From NCBI RefSeq assembly GCF_010731795.1, contig NZ_AP022591.1, positions 1,364,001 through 1,428,000 on the forward strand: 64,000 bases of DNA. Reading direction: 5' to 3'. The translations under genes were made by a program, and so were the position numbers. The notes under the pieces were generated by a model, which saw nothing but the letters and a program-made list of their open reading frames with translations, ran no database searches and had not been told where the DNA came from. This document shows, in pieces, positions 19,976 through 31,343 of this stretch (position 1 is the first letter of the stretch; every line of letters begins with the position of its first letter). The DNA comes from Mycolicibacterium celeriflavum. Its GTDB lineage: Bacteria; Actinomycetota; Actinomycetes; Mycobacteriales; Mycobacteriaceae.

Positions 19976-22044
19976 TCGGCTTTGACGAAACCGTTCGTGC
20001 GCGCGAAGTCCTCGCTGGAGAACCAGATTTCGGCGCGCACCTCGTCGTAGCCGGCGGTGCCGGGCAACCAGTACCGGCCGGACTGGGTGTCGGCCTTGAT
20101 CGCGTATCCCTGGGGCGCCTCGTCGGAACCGCCAAGCGGTAGGCGGAACGCGGGACTCGGCACTTCCGGTTCGTCGACGATGATCTTGGCGTGACGGCCG
20201 GTGTCGGTCAGTGCATCCCGTTGGAAGGGTTCCGGTTCCGGTTCCGGTTCGGGTTCCGGTTCCGGTTCGGGTTCGTGTTCGACTGGTTCGGCGAATGTAT
20301 CGGGCTCGGCGGAGGTCTCGCCCTCGATCGGTCCACCGGTCGTATCGCGCTCGACGGCCGTCGGTATCAGCGTCGGCGCTGTATCGACGTTGTCCGGGTT
20401 CTCCTCTGGCTCGTCAGTCCGTTCGCCAAGGCCCTCGTCGATGTGGTCCGGCGCTGCCGCATCGTCACCGCGTTGCGCCGCTCCCCAGGGGTCGACAGCC
20501 GAGCTGGCGGGCTCCCCCGGCGGCGAGAGCGCCCCAAGCCCTTCGCTGGCATAGCGGTCGCCGAACATCGCCGCCGAGTAGTCGCCACCGCTGGACGCCT
20601 GCTCCCCCGCCCCCACCGTGCTGTAGACCTGCTCGCCGTCGCCGCCGTACCGGCCGTAGTCGTCGTCGAAGCCGGGATGATCGTCGGCACCGCGGCGGCG
20701 GTTGCGCATGGCCGCGAACGCCACCAGGGCGACGAGCACGAGCACCGGGACGATCGCCAGCAGCCACCACCAACTCCACTGGAACCAGCCGTTGTCGCCG
20801 GCGGAGTCCGAGGCCTGTGGCGCGCCGGGTGTTTCGGGGGTCTGCTGGGCGGGCACCTCGAGGCCGGCCAACCCGGCCGCCAGATTGGCCGGCTCGGTGC
20901 TGAATTCGCCGGACGACCGGTCCCAGGAGACCACCCCGCCGGTGAACCGCTGCGTGACGACATCGCCCTTCTCGGTCTGATCGGCCACCGGTGCGCCCAG
21001 CTTGCCCTCGGCGCCGTCGAGCTTGTCCCAGGCTGCGCTCATCGCGCCGCGCACCAGGACCGCGCCATGGTCCGGCGTCCAGAAGATCACCGGCTTGTCT
21101 TCGGCGGCGAACCTCGCCACGCGACTTGCGGTGGGTAGTCCTCCGTCGGCCTCGCTGGACACCGGAAGCCCGAGCTCTCCCTCGGGCCCGCCCAGACTTT
21201 CGTACTTGGCGAGAACCTGGCCCGTGACCACCCGCGCGCCGGTGGCCGGGCTGTAGAAGATCTTGCCGCCGGCGAAGTTCTGCCCGAGGCCGTCCTCGCC
21301 GATCTGATACGGCGGTCCTTCCGCGGCGCCAAGCGGTCCCAGCGGGCCACCGGCCGCGCGGCGGGCCGCGTTGATCTGCGAGATCGGATCGCCTGGCACC
21401 TGCAGACCGGTCAACTGCTCTGCGAGTTCGGGTGGCACGGTGGTGAACGTCTTGTCGCGGGTGTTGTACGTCAGCTCGCCGCCGGTGAACTTCTGGGAGA
21501 TGAGGTCACCGCGGTAGGTCTCGTCGCCAGCGGGCACTCCCAGCGCTCCCGTCGAGCCGCCCAACTTGTCCCACGCAGCGTTGATCGCGCCACGCACCAC
21601 CCTTGCGCCGGTCTCCTGCGTCCAGAAGATCACCGGCTTGTCGCTGGCGCTGAACGTGGTGTTGAAGCTGCCCGGAGCGCGCCCGGGCACGTCATCGATG
21701 GTCGGGAAACCCAGGTCGCTGTCCGCGGGCCCGCCGAGCGATTCGTACTTCTCCAAGATCGCGCCGCGCATGTAGTGCGCGCCGGTGTCGGGCGTGAAGA
21801 ACATCTTGCCGCTGGCGAAGTTCTGCGCGAAGCCCTCACCCGCCGGGTACACATCACCCTGTTTGGGACCCAGCGGGCCACCGTCGCCGCCGCTGGCTTC
21901 CCAGGCGGCCGTGATGGCGGCGTTGGCGGCATCGGATTCCGGCGTGGCGCTGGCCACCGGCGCCAAGACCAGGGCTACGGCTGCGAGCAGACCGATCACC
22001 ATCCGGCCCCACACCGTCGTGCCCCGGCTGTTCTGCCCGATCAT
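19972..22044 (-). CDS. LGFP-repeat cell-surface protein with one transmembrane segment
   Basis: 690-aa protein equivalent to Rv2721c. A signal peptide ([15 protein letters not shown]) is followed by an extracellular region of about 370 residues built from LGFP-type repeats: repeated [28 protein letters not shown] and KLGAPVADQ units with GA(R/V)VVxGxI. LGFP repeats occur in corynebacterial and mycobacterial wall proteins and may bind the mycolyl-arabinogalactan layer. One helix ([27 protein letters not shown]) leads into an acidic cytosolic tail containing a Glu-Pro tandem repeat. Confidence 0.85.
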   Translation of the reverse strand: MIGQNSRGTTVWGRMVIGLLAAVALVLAPVASATPESDAANAAITAAWEASGGDGGPLGPKQGDVYPAGEGFAQNFASGKMFFTPDTGAHYMRGAILEKYESLGGPADSDLGFPTIDDVPGRAPGSFNTTFSASDKPVIFWTQETGARVVRGAINAAWDKLGGSTGALGVPAGDETYRGDLISQKFTGGELTYNTRDKTFTTVPPELAEQLTGLQVPGDPISQINAARRAAGGPLGPLGAAEGPPYQIGEDGLGQNFAGGKIFYSPATGARVVTGQVLAKYESLGGPEGELGLPVSSEADGGLPTASRVARFAAEDKPVIFWTPDHGAVLVRGAMSAAWDKLDGAEGKLGAPVADQTEKGDVVTQRFTGGVVSWDRSSGEFSTEPANLAAGLAGLEVPAQQTPETPGAPQASDSAGDNGWFQWSWWWLLAIVPVLVLVALVAFAAMRNRRRGADDHPGFDDDYGRYGGDGEQVYSTVGAGEQASSGGDYSAAMFGDRYASEGLGALSPPGEPASSAVDPWGAAQRGDDAAAPDHIDEGLGERTDEPEENPDNVDTAPTLIPTAVERDTTGGPIEGETSAEPDTFAEPVEHEPEPEPEPEPEPEPEPFQRDALTDTGRHAKIIVDEPEVPSPAFRLPLGGSDEAPQGYAIKADTQSGRYWLPGTAGYDEVRAEIWFSSEDFARTNGFVKAD
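20229..20275. repeat. hexanucleotide tandem repeat encoding Glu-Pro units
   Basis: About eight copies of GGTTCC/GGTTCG on the plus strand encode EP repeats in the cytosolic tail of the LGFP protein on the minus strand. The third bases vary slightly between copies. Copy number could change by slippage without shifting the frame. Confidence 0.8.
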
Positions 22045-22114
22045 TCGTCCTCCCTGGTCGGCACGAAATTTCGCTCGAAGATTTCGCGCCCGTCAACTGT
22101 GTTGTCAGCAGACG

Positions 22115-22414
22115 TCAATAACCAACGAACACGCCGATCTCGGAAAGAAAATACCCGCCAATAGCCCGTTCGCTATGGATAACCCCGCCGTGCCGCTCGG
22201 ATTTGTCTCGGAACAACCATGGCCCGCGGCCGATGAGTTCGCCCATCCACCGTGATGTGCAAACCACAAATAGTTTGCGCGTGCCGTTCGATGGTGGCTC
22301 TTGCCACGCGATATCGCTCATATATGCGTAGCCAGCCAGCAATTTCGGGTCGCCGATGATCAATTCCGCATGCGTTTCTGACGAATACGATTTCGGCCAC
22401 GGCGGTGCGCTCAT
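22115..22414 (-). CDS. hypothetical protein, atypical composition
   Basis: Possible 99-aa protein starting MSAPPWPKSYSSETHAEL, with a Trp/Tyr-rich sequence (GYAYMSDIAWQEPPSNGTRKL, RWMGELIGRGPWLFRDKSERHGG). It fills most of the otherwise gene-free 22,045-22,595 interval. Codons such as AAA, TTG, GCA, TAT, TTT and CTA are much more frequent than in neighbouring genes, suggesting either recent acquisition or a chance frame. The frame extends to ATG 22495 (126 aa). No ribosome site is clear and no family is recognised. Apart from this frame and a weak promoter, nothing else is seen in the interval. Confidence 0.4.
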   Translation of the reverse strand: MSAPPWPKSYSSETHAELIIGDPKLLAGYAYMSDIAWQEPPSNGTRKLFVVCTSRWMGELIGRGPWLFRDKSERHGGVIHSERAIGGYFLSEIGVFVGY

Positions 22415-22530
22415 CTGATCGACGTCGTCCGTCCGGCGACGCAGACGATCGCCGACGCGGCAAGCAGAAACCGGGACAGCGGAATGGTTCGACATCCTGC
22501 GGCAAGGGCGTGTGACCTAGCCCACTCTTC

Positions 22531-22557
22531 GTTTGGCGGACAACGTCGTCAGGGAAC
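22531..22557 (+). promoter_or_regulatory. possible SigF-type promoter of the CsbD gene
   Basis: GTTT (22531-22534), 17 bases, then GGGAAC (22552-22557) resembles the mycobacterial SigF consensus GGTTT-N15/17-GGGTAY with mismatches. CsbD-family genes are often general-stress regulated, which adds weak support. Confidence 0.3.
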
Positions 22558-22595
22558 TCCGAGGCCACTACTGAACCGAAGGGGAGGAACCCGCA

Positions 22596-22856
22596 GTGTC
22601 CGACAAGAACAACAGTGGACCCGAGGAAGCCGTCAAGGGCGTCGTCGAAGGAGTGAAGGGCAAGGCCAAAGAGGTGCTCGGCGCCGTCGCGGGCCGTGAC
22701 GACCTGTACCGCGAGGGGCAAGCGCAGCAGGACAAGGCGGATGCCCAGCGAAACGCCGCTCAGAAGGAAGCCGAAGCCGAGAGCGCCCGCGCCGCGGCAA
22801 AAACCGCTGAGAAGCGTCAAGAGGCCGAACAGCGGCCAGACGGCGAACGGGACTAG
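22596..22856 (+). CDS. CsbD-like general stress protein
   Basis: 86-aa, highly charged, Ala/Glu/Lys-rich helical protein. The start SDKNNSGPEEAVKGVVEGVKGKAKEVLGAVAG-type sequence has the repeated G-K-x-K-E pattern of CsbD-like proteins, and the rest is a polar coiled helix (KAEAESARAAAKTAEKRQ-like). GTG 22596 has GGGGAGG (22581-22587) nine bases upstream. Such proteins accumulate in stress and stationary phase; the molecular role is unclear. A perfect 11-bp hairpin terminator follows. Confidence 0.82.
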   Translation: MSDKNNSGPEEAVKGVVEGVKGKAKEVLGAVAGRDDLYREGQAQQDKADAQRNAAQKEAEAESARAAAKTAEKRQEAEQRPDGERD

Positions 22857-22872
22857 TTCGTACCACAGGAAA

Positions 22873-22900
22873 GGCGCAGAGGGGTGAATCCCTCTGCGCC
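22873..22900. terminator. strong hairpin terminator between the CsbD gene and hflX
   Basis: GGCGCAGAGGG and CCCTCTGCGCC form a perfect 11-bp stem with loop GTGAAT, followed by CTTTCG. It sits between two converging genes and probably terminates both. Confidence 0.85.
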
Positions 22901-22920
22901 CTTTCGCGTGTGAGAACGGT

Positions 22921-24363
<1,443 letters not shown>

Positions 24364-24408
24364 GGGCGAATAGAGATTCGCACGGAGATCACTTTTCATG
24401 CACCCCAA

Positions 24409-25281
24409 TTAACGTTGCGCAACGCTCCACCATTCCTCGGACAGCTCCCCGTGCGCCACCAGGATCGACGGTCCACGCAGGTAGCTGCTGGCATCGGTGA
24501 TGGTGACGCAGACCTCGCCGCCCGGAATCCGCACGTCGAGGGTGCCGGCGGTGGCACCGGAGAACGCCAGCGCCGCGACGGCGGCCGCGACGGTGCCGGT
24601 ACCGCACGATCGGGTCTCCCCGACGCCGCGCTCATGCACCCGCATCGACACCGCGCCGTCCACCGGGGCGGTCAGCACCTCGACGTTCACCCCTTCAGGG
24701 AACTGCGCCGCGTCGAACGACACCGGCGCTGCGACATCGAGTGCGAGCAGCTCCTCGAGCGTCATGTCCGGGTCCACGCAGGCCAGATGCGGGTTGCCGA
24801 CGTCCACCGCCAAGCCTGCGAACGGCCGTCCGCCGACGATCGCCTCGCCGCCACCCAACTGGTTCACCTTGCCCATCTCGACAGTGACGTCGGCGCTCGT
24901 CGTATCCCAGTCGTGCAGTACCACCGGCCGCGGGCCCGCCAGCGAGCCGACCACGAACTCATCACTGGGCTCCAGGCCGCTGGCGCGCAGGTAATGGGCG
25001 AACACCCGCACCCCGTTGCCACACATCTGCGCGATCGAGCCGTCGGCGTTTCGGTAGTCCATGTACCAGTGCTCGGCGGCGATGCCCTCCGGCAACTGCG
25101 CGAACAAACCGGCCCGCTGTGCCGCTTCGGCGGTGGTCACCCGCAGCACACCGTCGGCGCCCAGACCGCGGCGCCGGTCGCACAGCGCGGCCACCACCGC
25201 CGGGGTGAGCTGCAGCTCGAAGTCGATGTCGGGGAGCAGCACGAAGTCGTTCTGCGTGCCGTGTCCCTTGGCGAACTTCAC
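24409..25281 (-). CDS. dapF: diaminopimelate epimerase
   Basis: 290-aa enzyme converting LL- to meso-diaminopimelate for lysine and peptidoglycan synthesis. Both catalytic cysteines are visible: the first in [12 protein letters not shown] and the second in [28 protein letters not shown] at the N-terminus is typical. The GTG at 25281 is four bases from the miaA stop, indicating the miaA-dapF-hflX operon. Confidence 0.96.
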   Translation of the reverse strand: MKFAKGHGTQNDFVLLPDIDFELQLTPAVVAALCDRRRGLGADGVLRVTTAEAAQRAGLFAQLPEGIAAEHWYMDYRNADGSIAQMCGNGVRVFAHYLRASGLEPSDEFVVGSLAGPRPVVLHDWDTTSADVTVEMGKVNQLGGGEAIVGGRPFAGLAVDVGNPHLACVDPDMTLEELLALDVAAPVSFDAAQFPEGVNVEVLTAPVDGAVSMRVHERGVGETRSCGTGTVAAAVAALAFSGATAGTLDVRIPGGEVCVTITDASSYLRGPSILVAHGELSEEWWSVAQR

Positions 25282-25285
25282 GTGT

Positions 25286-26194
25286 TCAGGGTACGTCCCG
25301 CCACACCCGCAGCGTGTTCTCGACGAGATCGGACGCGGCGGGGTCGAGCCAGGTGATGCGGTGGTCGCGGCGGAACCACGACCGCTGCCGCCGGACGTAG
25401 CGCCGGGTGCCGATGAACGTCGGCTCCCGGGCGGCGGTGCCGTCGCCGCCGGCGTCGAGTTCGGCGAGCACCTGTGCGTAGCCCAGCGCCCGTGATGCGG
25501 TGACACCCTCGCGCAGCCCGCGCTCCAGCAGCGTTCGCACCTCGTCGACAAGCCCGTCGGCGAACATCTTGTCGGTCCGTTGTGCCAACCGGTCATCCAG
25601 AGATTTTGTCTCCCAATCGAGCCCGATGATCACGGTGTCCCAGCGCGGTGTGCCGATCGGCGGGAACGACGCCGCGAACGGCCGGCCGGTCAGTTCGACG
25701 ACCTCGAGCGCGCGCACAATGCGACGCCCGTCGGTGGGCATGATGGCGGCGGCAGCGTCGGCGTCCACCCGCGCCAGCTCCTCATGCAGCCCGCTCGCCC
25801 CGACCTCTGCGAGCCGCTGCTCCCACCGGGCGCGCACCGCCGGGTCGGTGGCCGGGAAGGTCCACTCGTCGAGCAGCGACTGGACGTACATCATCGAGCC
25901 GCCGACCACCAGTGGCACCGCACCTCGGTTCCCGACCGCCTCGACGTCGGCGGCGGCCGCCTGCTGGTAACGCGCGACGCTGGCCGTTTCCGTCACGTCG
26001 AGCACGTCGAGCTGGTGGTGCGGGATGCCGCGACGCTCGTCGACCGTCAGCTTCGCGGTGCCGATGTCCATGCCGCGGTACATCTGCATCGCGTCCGCAT
26101 TGACGATCTCGCCACCGACCCGCTCGGCCACGGCCAGCGCGAGCGCCGACTTGCCGGTGCCGGTCGGGCCGACGATCGCGATCGGCCGGCTCAC
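25286..26194 (-). CDS. miaA: tRNA dimethylallyltransferase
   Basis: 302-aa enzyme that adds dimethylallyl to N6 of A37 in tRNAs reading UNN codons, the substrate later methylthiolated by MiaB (also in this window). The P-loop [15 protein letters not shown] is at residues 8-22, followed by [17 protein letters not shown], the HHQLDVLD motif and [25 protein letters not shown] near the end binds tRNA. GTG 26194 overlaps the stop of the upstream gene by four bases (GTGA). Confidence 0.96.
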   Translation of the reverse strand: MSRPIAIVGPTGTGKSALALAVAERVGGEIVNADAMQMYRGMDIGTAKLTVDERRGIPHHQLDVLDVTETASVARYQQAAAADVEAVGNRGAVPLVVGGSMMYVQSLLDEWTFPATDPAVRARWEQRLAEVGASGLHEELARVDADAAAAIMPTDGRRIVRALEVVELTGRPFAASFPPIGTPRWDTVIIGLDWETKSLDDRLAQRTDKMFADGLVDEVRTLLERGLREGVTASRALGYAQVLAELDAGGDGTAAREPTFIGTRRYVRRQRSWFRRDHRITWLDPAASDLVENTLRVWRDVP

Positions 26195-26871
26195 GGCTGC
26201 CAGACGCCGGCGAAATACCCGACGCCGTAGGGCGCGCCGCGGTAGAGCTCCTTGGCTGACCGCGGTTCCGCCAGACCGGCGAGCACCTGGTAGGCCACCC
26301 GGCCGACGACGCTCCCGGGCAGCCGCGCCAACGCCGCAGTGTCGCCGGTCGCCAACGCCCCGTCCAGCGCGGTCTGCACGAGAACGGATTCGGGGTCGAA
26401 ACCGCCGGGAGCGGACGGGTTCAAGGTGTTCAGTCCGTCGGCGACGACGAGCACCCCGATCGCGTCGGCCGCCCCGTCGATCTCGTCCCGCAACCGCCTG
26501 CCGTGGGCCTGTGCGGTGTAGCCGTCGTGTGCATCGGCGTAGACCCGCACGTCGGCGCAGGCGTCGGCGCGCGCCGCACCGCGCACCCAACCGGTGATCA
26601 ACGCGCACAACGGCAGCGCAGCCGGGTCGCCGTCGGCGCCGGGCGACAGCGTCACTCGCACGTCGACGCCGTAGCCGGCGAACGTGCCGACGTGGTCGGC
26701 GCCGATGACGGCGTCGGTCTGCCCCACCCCGACGGCGATCCAGCGCTGCGGCAGCCCGGCCACCGCCGCGAAGACGGCGTCGCGGAGGTCGGCCAGCTCA
26801 GGTGCGGCGCCCGCGGCCAGTTCGGGCACCATGACCGGTGGCGACGGAACGATCGCGATGGCGCTCAGCAC
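26191..26871 (-). CDS. class III extradiol dioxygenase-like (LigB fold) protein
   Basis: 226-aa protein equivalent to Rv2728c. [17 protein letters not shown] near the start and [20 protein letters not shown] in the second half fit the LigB/MEMO-like fold of class III extradiol ring-cleavage enzymes. Clear iron-ligand His pairs are not obvious, so an enzyme role is uncertain. GTG 26871 is used; GTG 26880 is equally possible. It is translationally coupled to miaA. Confidence 0.78.
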   Translation of the reverse strand: MLSAIAIVPSPPVMVPELAAGAAPELADLRDAVFAAVAGLPQRWIAVGVGQTDAVIGADHVGTFAGYGVDVRVTLSPGADGDPAALPLCALITGWVRGAARADACADVRVYADAHDGYTAQAHGRRLRDEIDGAADAIGVLVVADGLNTLNPSAPGGFDPESVLVQTALDGALATGDTAALARLPGSVVGRVAYQVLAGLAEPRSAKELYRGAPYGVGYFAGVWQP

Positions 26872-26881
26872 GCCGTCCACG

Positions 26882-27754
26882 CTAATGCGGGGCGACGGCC
26901 CGGTCCGCGCTGACCGCCTCACCGCGGGCCAGCGCGGCCGTCGCCACGACCATCACCGTCACGGCCGCGATCAACGTCAGCCAACCCGCCTCCCCCGGCC
27001 GCAGCGCCTCCCCCAGCACGACGACGCCGAGCACCGCCGCGACCATGGGTTCGGCGACCGTCATCGCCGGCAGCGAGGCGGTCAGCGAACCCGCGCGGAA
27101 CGACGCCTGCTGCCACGCCGTCCCGGCGACGGCGACCAGCGCCCACACGTACAACTCGGGCGTGCGCAGCAATGCCCACAGCCCGTCGTCGAGCCGGTCG
27201 ACGACGCCCTTGGTCAGCACCGCGAACAGGCCCCACAGCGCCCCTGACACCAGCGCGAGCAGTACCGCGCTCACCGGGCCCTTCCAGATGCTGGCGCCGA
27301 TCACGCACAACACCAGCGCCGGGCCCAGCACGGCGACCACCGCCCCCCACGTCTCCCACGAGGCGCGGGATTGCCCCTCGGTCGGGTTGCCGACGGTCAC
27401 GATCACGGCGACCGACGCCGCCAGCAGCGCGGCCCAGGTCCACTCCCAACGCGTCACCCGGCGCCGTTCCTGCCGGGCGTGGATGGGCAGCGCGAACAGC
27501 AGCGAGGTAACCAGCAGCGCCTGCACGAGCAAAACCGAACCGAGGCCCAGGGCCGCCGCCTGCAATGCGAATCCGCCTGCCGCGACGGCGCTACCGAACC
27601 ACCATCGCCGATCGCGGAGCAGCCGCGTGAACAGCGCCATGTGGCTGACCGTTTCGTCGGTCACCCCCTGCGCCTGGCGTAGGTGGATCACATCCCCGAT
27701 CGCGACGAACAGCGCCGCCCCCAGCGCGAGCAGAGCAGCGAGGTCAGCGGTCAT
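26882..27754 (-). CDS. DMT superfamily (EamA-like) transporter
   Basis: 290-aa inner-membrane protein with about ten hydrophobic segments in two repeated halves, equivalent to Rv2729c. Typical features are LLALGAALFVAIGDVIHLR at the start, LGSVLLVQALLVTSLLFALP in the first half, and MTVAEPMVAAVLGVVVLGEAL in the second, where ALRPGE is the EamA signature. The substrate is unknown. It is first in the run towards hflX, 10 bp from the next gene. Confidence 0.85.
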   Translation of the reverse strand: MTADLAALLALGAALFVAIGDVIHLRQAQGVTDETVSHMALFTRLLRDRRWWFGSAVAAGGFALQAAALGLGSVLLVQALLVTSLLFALPIHARQERRRVTRWEWTWAALLAASVAVIVTVGNPTEGQSRASWETWGAVVAVLGPALVLCVIGASIWKGPVSAVLLALVSGALWGLFAVLTKGVVDRLDDGLWALLRTPELYVWALVAVAGTAWQQASFRAGSLTASLPAMTVAEPMVAAVLGVVVLGEALRPGEAGWLTLIAAVTVMVVATAALARGEAVSADRAVAPH

Positions 27755-27945
27755 CGCAGTTCAGTCGAAGAGCTTAGGCAGGTCATGGCGAAACCCGTGC
27801 GCACGCGTGCCAGCGACCTGTTTGAATAGCGTTCGACAGCGATCAGGCGCCGCGGTGCGCGGCAGGTGCGCGGCGAGGTTAGGGACATGACGACCGCGCT
27901 CCGCCGCGGTCCGCGTCCCGTCGGCCGGGGCGCCCCGCGCCGACG

Positions 27946-29169
27946 GTGGCCGCGCCGCCGTCCAGCGATCCGCACCGGTTCGGCCGCGTCGACCCCGACG
28001 GCACGGTGTGGCTGATCACCGGCTCGGGCGAGCGGGTCATCGGCTCCTGGCAGGCCGGGGACACCGAGGCGGCGTTCGCGCACTTCGGTAGGCGCTTCGA
28101 CGACCTGCACACCGAGGTGGCGCTGATGGAGCGCCGATTGGAGTCGGGCACCGGCGACGCCCGCAAGATCAAGGCGGCCGCCCAGGGGCTGGCCGAGACG
28201 CTGCCGACCGCCCATGTGCTCGGCGACGTCGACGCGATCGCCGCCCGGCTGCAGGCGATCATCGCCCACGCCGACGAGACCGCGCAGGCCGACAAGGCGC
28301 GCCGCGAGGAGCACCGCGCCGCCCAGACCGCCCGCAAGGAGGCGTTGGCCGCCGAGGCCGAGGACCTCGCCGCGAACGCGACCCAATGGAAGGTGGCCGG
28401 CGACCGGCTGCGCGAGATTCTCGACGAGTGGCGCACGATCAGCGGATTGGACCGCAAGACCGACGACGCCCTGTGGAAGCGCTACTCGGCGGCGCGCGAG
28501 CAGTTCAACCGAAGGCGCGGTTCACATTTCGCCGAACTCGACCGTGAGCGCGCGGGCGCCCGGCAGGCCAAGGAGGCGCTGTGCGTGCGCGCCGAGGAGT
28601 TGGCCGATTCGACGGACTGGGGCCCGACGAGCGCGGCCTTCCGGGAACTGCTGACCGAGTGGAAGGCGGCAGGCCGCGCGGCCAAGGATGTCGACGATGC
28701 GCTGTGGCAGCGGTTCAAGGCGGCGCAGGACAAGTTCTTCACCGCCCGCAACGCGCTCACCGCCGAACGCGACGCCGAGTTCCGCGCCAACGCCGAGGCC
28801 AGGGAGGCGCTGCTGGCCGAGGCGGAGAAGATCGACACCTCCGATCTCGACGCGGCACGCGCCGCCCTGCGGGTCATCGGCGACAAGTGGGACGCGATCG
28901 GCAAAGTGCCCCGCGAGCGCGGCGCCGAGTTGGAGCGGCGACTGCGCGCGATCGAGAGGAAGGTGCGCGAGGCGCCGACGCACGGCGTGGACCCGGAAGC
29001 GCAGGCGCGCGCCGACCAGTTCCGTGCTCGCGCAGAGCAATTCGAGCGCCAGGCCGAAAAGGCGGCCGCGGCCGGGCGGGACAAGGACGCCGCGGAGGCG
29101 CGGGCCAACGCCGAGCAGTGGCGGCAGTGGGCCGACGCGGCCGCCGAGGCCCTGAGCAAGGGCCGCTGA
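27946..29169 (+). CDS. DUF349 domain coiled-coil protein
   Basis: 407-aa protein equivalent to Rv2731. After the conserved [21 protein letters not shown] region it consists almost entirely of charged helices carrying three DUF349 repeats ([59 protein letters not shown]). Function unknown. The first usable in-frame start is GTG 27946, but coding-like proline/arginine-rich sequence in the same frame continues upstream to 27883 without a start. An ATGACGACC resembling the M. tuberculosis start lies at 27887 in another frame, suggesting an N-terminal frameshift. Confidence 0.85.
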   Translation: MAAPPSSDPHRFGRVDPDGTVWLITGSGERVIGSWQAGDTEAAFAHFGRRFDDLHTEVALMERRLESGTGDARKIKAAAQGLAETLPTAHVLGDVDAIAARLQAIIAHADETAQADKARREEHRAAQTARKEALAAEAEDLAANATQWKVAGDRLREILDEWRTISGLDRKTDDALWKRYSAAREQFNRRRGSHFAELDRERAGARQAKEALCVRAEELADSTDWGPTSAAFRELLTEWKAAGRAAKDVDDALWQRFKAAQDKFFTARNALTAERDAEFRANAEAREALLAEAEKIDTSDLDAARAALRVIGDKWDAIGKVPRERGAELERRLRAIERKVREAPTHGVDPEAQARADQFRARAEQFERQAEKAAAAGRDKDAAEARANAEQWRQWADAAAEALSKGR

Positions 29170-29173
29170 GCGC

Positions 29174-29587
29174 TCAGCAGTCGGTGGAGATCTCGAACGG
29201 CGCGGTGGTGCGTTCGCCCGGGTCGTCGTGGAAGAACCCGACCGCCGTGCCGGTGATCGTGAACTTGCCGTCCACCAGGCTGGCTTCGGCCTCACCGGTG
29301 GTCTTGTCCCAATAGCTGCCCGTGAACCCGCCCAGATTGTTGATCTGCACCGACCGCGCGACGACCGGATCTCCGGTGCGAACCTGGGCGATGAGGCCGG
29401 GCGTCTGCTCCAGCGTCTCGAGGTTCCACAGCCACCCCACCTGGGTGCACTCGACGAAATGCCCGCCGGCGTCCTTTCCGTCGATGCTCACGTGAACGAG
29501 GTGCTTGTCCAGCAAGGTCGGGCCCGACGCGCATGCTGTCGGGATCATCAGCACGGCTGCTGTTGCAACGGCGAATCGTTTGTTCAT
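29174..29587 (-). CDS. LpqH-like (19-kDa antigen family) lipoprotein
   Basis: 137-aa lipoprotein. The signal peptide MNKRFAVATAAVLMIPTAC ends in a lipobox with Cys19 as the predicted lipidated residue. The mature domain shows the LpqH fold: VHVSIDGKDAGG, FVECTQVGWLWNLETL, ARSVQINNLGGFTGSYWDKTTGEAEASL, GTAVGFFHDDPGERTTAPFEISTDC. Two mature Cys may pair. LpqH family proteins are abundant mycobacterial surface lipoproteins and TLR2 ligands. It is divergent from a second LpqH-like gene. Confidence 0.88.
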   Translation of the reverse strand: MNKRFAVATAAVLMIPTACASGPTLLDKHLVHVSIDGKDAGGHFVECTQVGWLWNLETLEQTPGLIAQVRTGDPVVARSVQINNLGGFTGSYWDKTTGEAEASLVDGKFTITGTAVGFFHDDPGERTTAPFEISTDC

Positions 29588-29751
29588 GGTGCCGCCTCGA
29601 TGACTTCCGGCTACTCGTCTTCGCCGGGCGTTGACTTTGGCATTCCCCGCCCAGATTTGCTGTATACGTCCGGCGTATGACCGGCGGCCATTGCGGGTAT
29701 CACCTTGGCCCGACTCCCGAAAGCCCGATCATGGTCGAAGACCTCAGCGTC

Positions 29752-30168
29752 ATGCGCACGGCGGCAGCGCTGTTGCTGACCGCTGGTCTCTCGGGGTGCT
29801 CCTCGCCACCGCCGGCATCACCCGACACCATGGGTGGCACCGCGACGGTGTCCATCAACTCCCAGCCCGCCGGCGAACGGTCCTACGTCAGCTGCCACAA
29901 GGTGAAGTGGCTGCTGACCATCGAAAGCGGGGACGAGGACAAAGGATTCACGGCCATCGTCGATACCGACGACGGTCCCGACGCCGCGGTCGTCAAGATC
30001 CGCGATCTCGGCGGGTTCACCGGTTCCGCGTGGACAGGTGGCGTCGGAAAACTGCGGGCGACCCGCGACAACGGCCGCATCACGATCAACGGCACCGGCT
30101 ACGGGTTCTTCGCCGAGGACCCTCACCGGACCGCAACCGCGCCGTTCAGCATCACGGCCGCGTGCTAG
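29752..30168 (+). CDS. second LpqH-like lipoprotein
   Basis: 138-aa lipoprotein. MRTAAALLLTAGLSGCSSPP is a lipoprotein signal with lipobox LSGC. The mature part matches the neighbour closely in plan: ATVSINSQPAGERSYVSC, VKIRDLGGFTGSAWTGG, GTGYGFFAEDPHRTATAPFSITAAC. ATG 29752 is chosen because it gives a normal basic n-region; ATG 29731 would add seven residues including two acids. It and the divergent neighbour probably arose by inverted duplication. Confidence 0.85.
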   Translation: MRTAAALLLTAGLSGCSSPPPASPDTMGGTATVSINSQPAGERSYVSCHKVKWLLTIESGDEDKGFTAIVDTDDGPDAAVVKIRDLGGFTGSAWTGGVGKLRATRDNGRITINGTGYGFFAEDPHRTATAPFSITAAC

Positions 30169-30182
30169 TCCGGGCGCAGTCG

Positions 30183-31244
30183 TCAGCCCGTTCGCGAACC
30201 GATCGTCACAGTCGTTTGCTCACGGTCACCGCCGCGCATGAACACCATCGATTGCTCGGAACCCGGTTGTGTCTGTCGCAACCCACCCAGTAGGTCCTCG
30301 ACGGCATCGATCGGCTTGCCGGCGAACTCGACGATCAGGTCGCCTGGCCTCAGCCCCGCGACGGCGGCCGGTGCGCCCGGATCGACGCTGGTCACCAACG
30401 CGCCACGGTCGACCTGCACGCCCCGCAACTGCTGGATCGCCGGGGTCAACCGGCCCAGCGAGATACCGAGATATGGGTGCGTGGCTTCGCCGTCGGCGAG
30501 AAGTTGATTCGCCACGTCGAGCACGGTCGCCGCGGGGATCGCGAAGCCCAACGACACGGCGCCCACCGCCGGCGGGATGTACGCCTCGTTGATCCCGACG
30601 ACCCGACCGGCGGCGTCGAGCAAGGCGCCGCCCGAGTTGCCCGGCGAGATGGGCGCGTCGGTCTGGATCAGATCCACCAACGACTGCGTCTTCGCCGCCG
30701 AGCCGGGGATGTCTCGGTGCAAGCCCGAGATGACGCCGGCGGTGACGGAGTTCTGGAACCCCAGCGGACTGCCGATCGCCACGGCGATCTCGCCGGGGCG
30801 GGGCAGGTCTTCGCGGAACTGCGGCACCGGCAGGTCCGGGCCTTGCACGCGGACCACCGCAAGGTCGGTCACCTCGTCGGTGCCCACCACCACGCCGGGC
30901 AAACGTTCCTCGGCGGCGGTTATGACGGCCACCTCGCGGGCATCGCCGACGACATGCGCATTGGTCACCACGACGTCGGGGCGAAGTACCACACCGCTGC
31001 CGGCGCCGCCGTCGCGTTCGACGGTCACCACGCTCGGGCTGACGCGCTCCACCAGATCGGCGTAGCCGGTGCGGTCGAGCGCCGAAGGCGGGGAAGGCTG
31101 CGTCAAGGACGACGCTGCCGGTGTCGACGTCGCTCCCGGTGCCGATGTCGTCGCGTCCTGCGGACTCGACTGCGCGGTGCACCCGGCGACCGCCACGAGC
31201 GCTGCCGCGGCGGCCGATCCGACACGGAAATGTCTGCGCTGCAA
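30183..31244 (-). CDS. HtrA/DegP-like serine protease lipoprotein with PDZ domain
   Basis: 353-aa exported trypsin-like protease. The signal ends in lipobox VAGC (Cys22), so the enzyme is probably anchored on the outer face of the membrane. A Ser/Thr/Pro linker leads to the protease domain, with His97 (TNAHVV), Asp127 (VTDLAVV) and Ser204 (SPGNSGGAL) as the triad. A C-terminal PDZ domain covers about residues 255-345 (GVQVDRGALVTSV, AGLRPGDLIVEFAGKPI). The start codon is TTG (31244), supported by AGGAGG seven bases upstream. Confidence 0.92.
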   Translation of the reverse strand: MQRRHFRVGSAAAAALVAVAGCTAQSSPQDATTSAPGATSTPAASSLTQPSPPSALDRTGYADLVERVSPSVVTVERDGGAGSGVVLRPDVVVTNAHVVGDAREVAVITAAEERLPGVVVGTDEVTDLAVVRVQGPDLPVPQFREDLPRPGEIAVAIGSPLGFQNSVTAGVISGLHRDIPGSAAKTQSLVDLIQTDAPISPGNSGGALLDAAGRVVGINEAYIPPAVGAVSLGFAIPAATVLDVANQLLADGEATHPYLGISLGRLTPAIQQLRGVQVDRGALVTSVDPGAPAAVAGLRPGDLIVEFAGKPIDAVEDLLGGLRQTQPGSEQSMVFMRGGDREQTTVTIGSRTG

Positions 31245-31343
31245 AGGTTTACCTCCTAAGTTCAGTATGCAATCGTCACCGGTCCGCGCGACGATGTGAA
31301 AGCGGCGGTTCGGACTGTGACGCCGACGCGGTGGACGGGCCGG

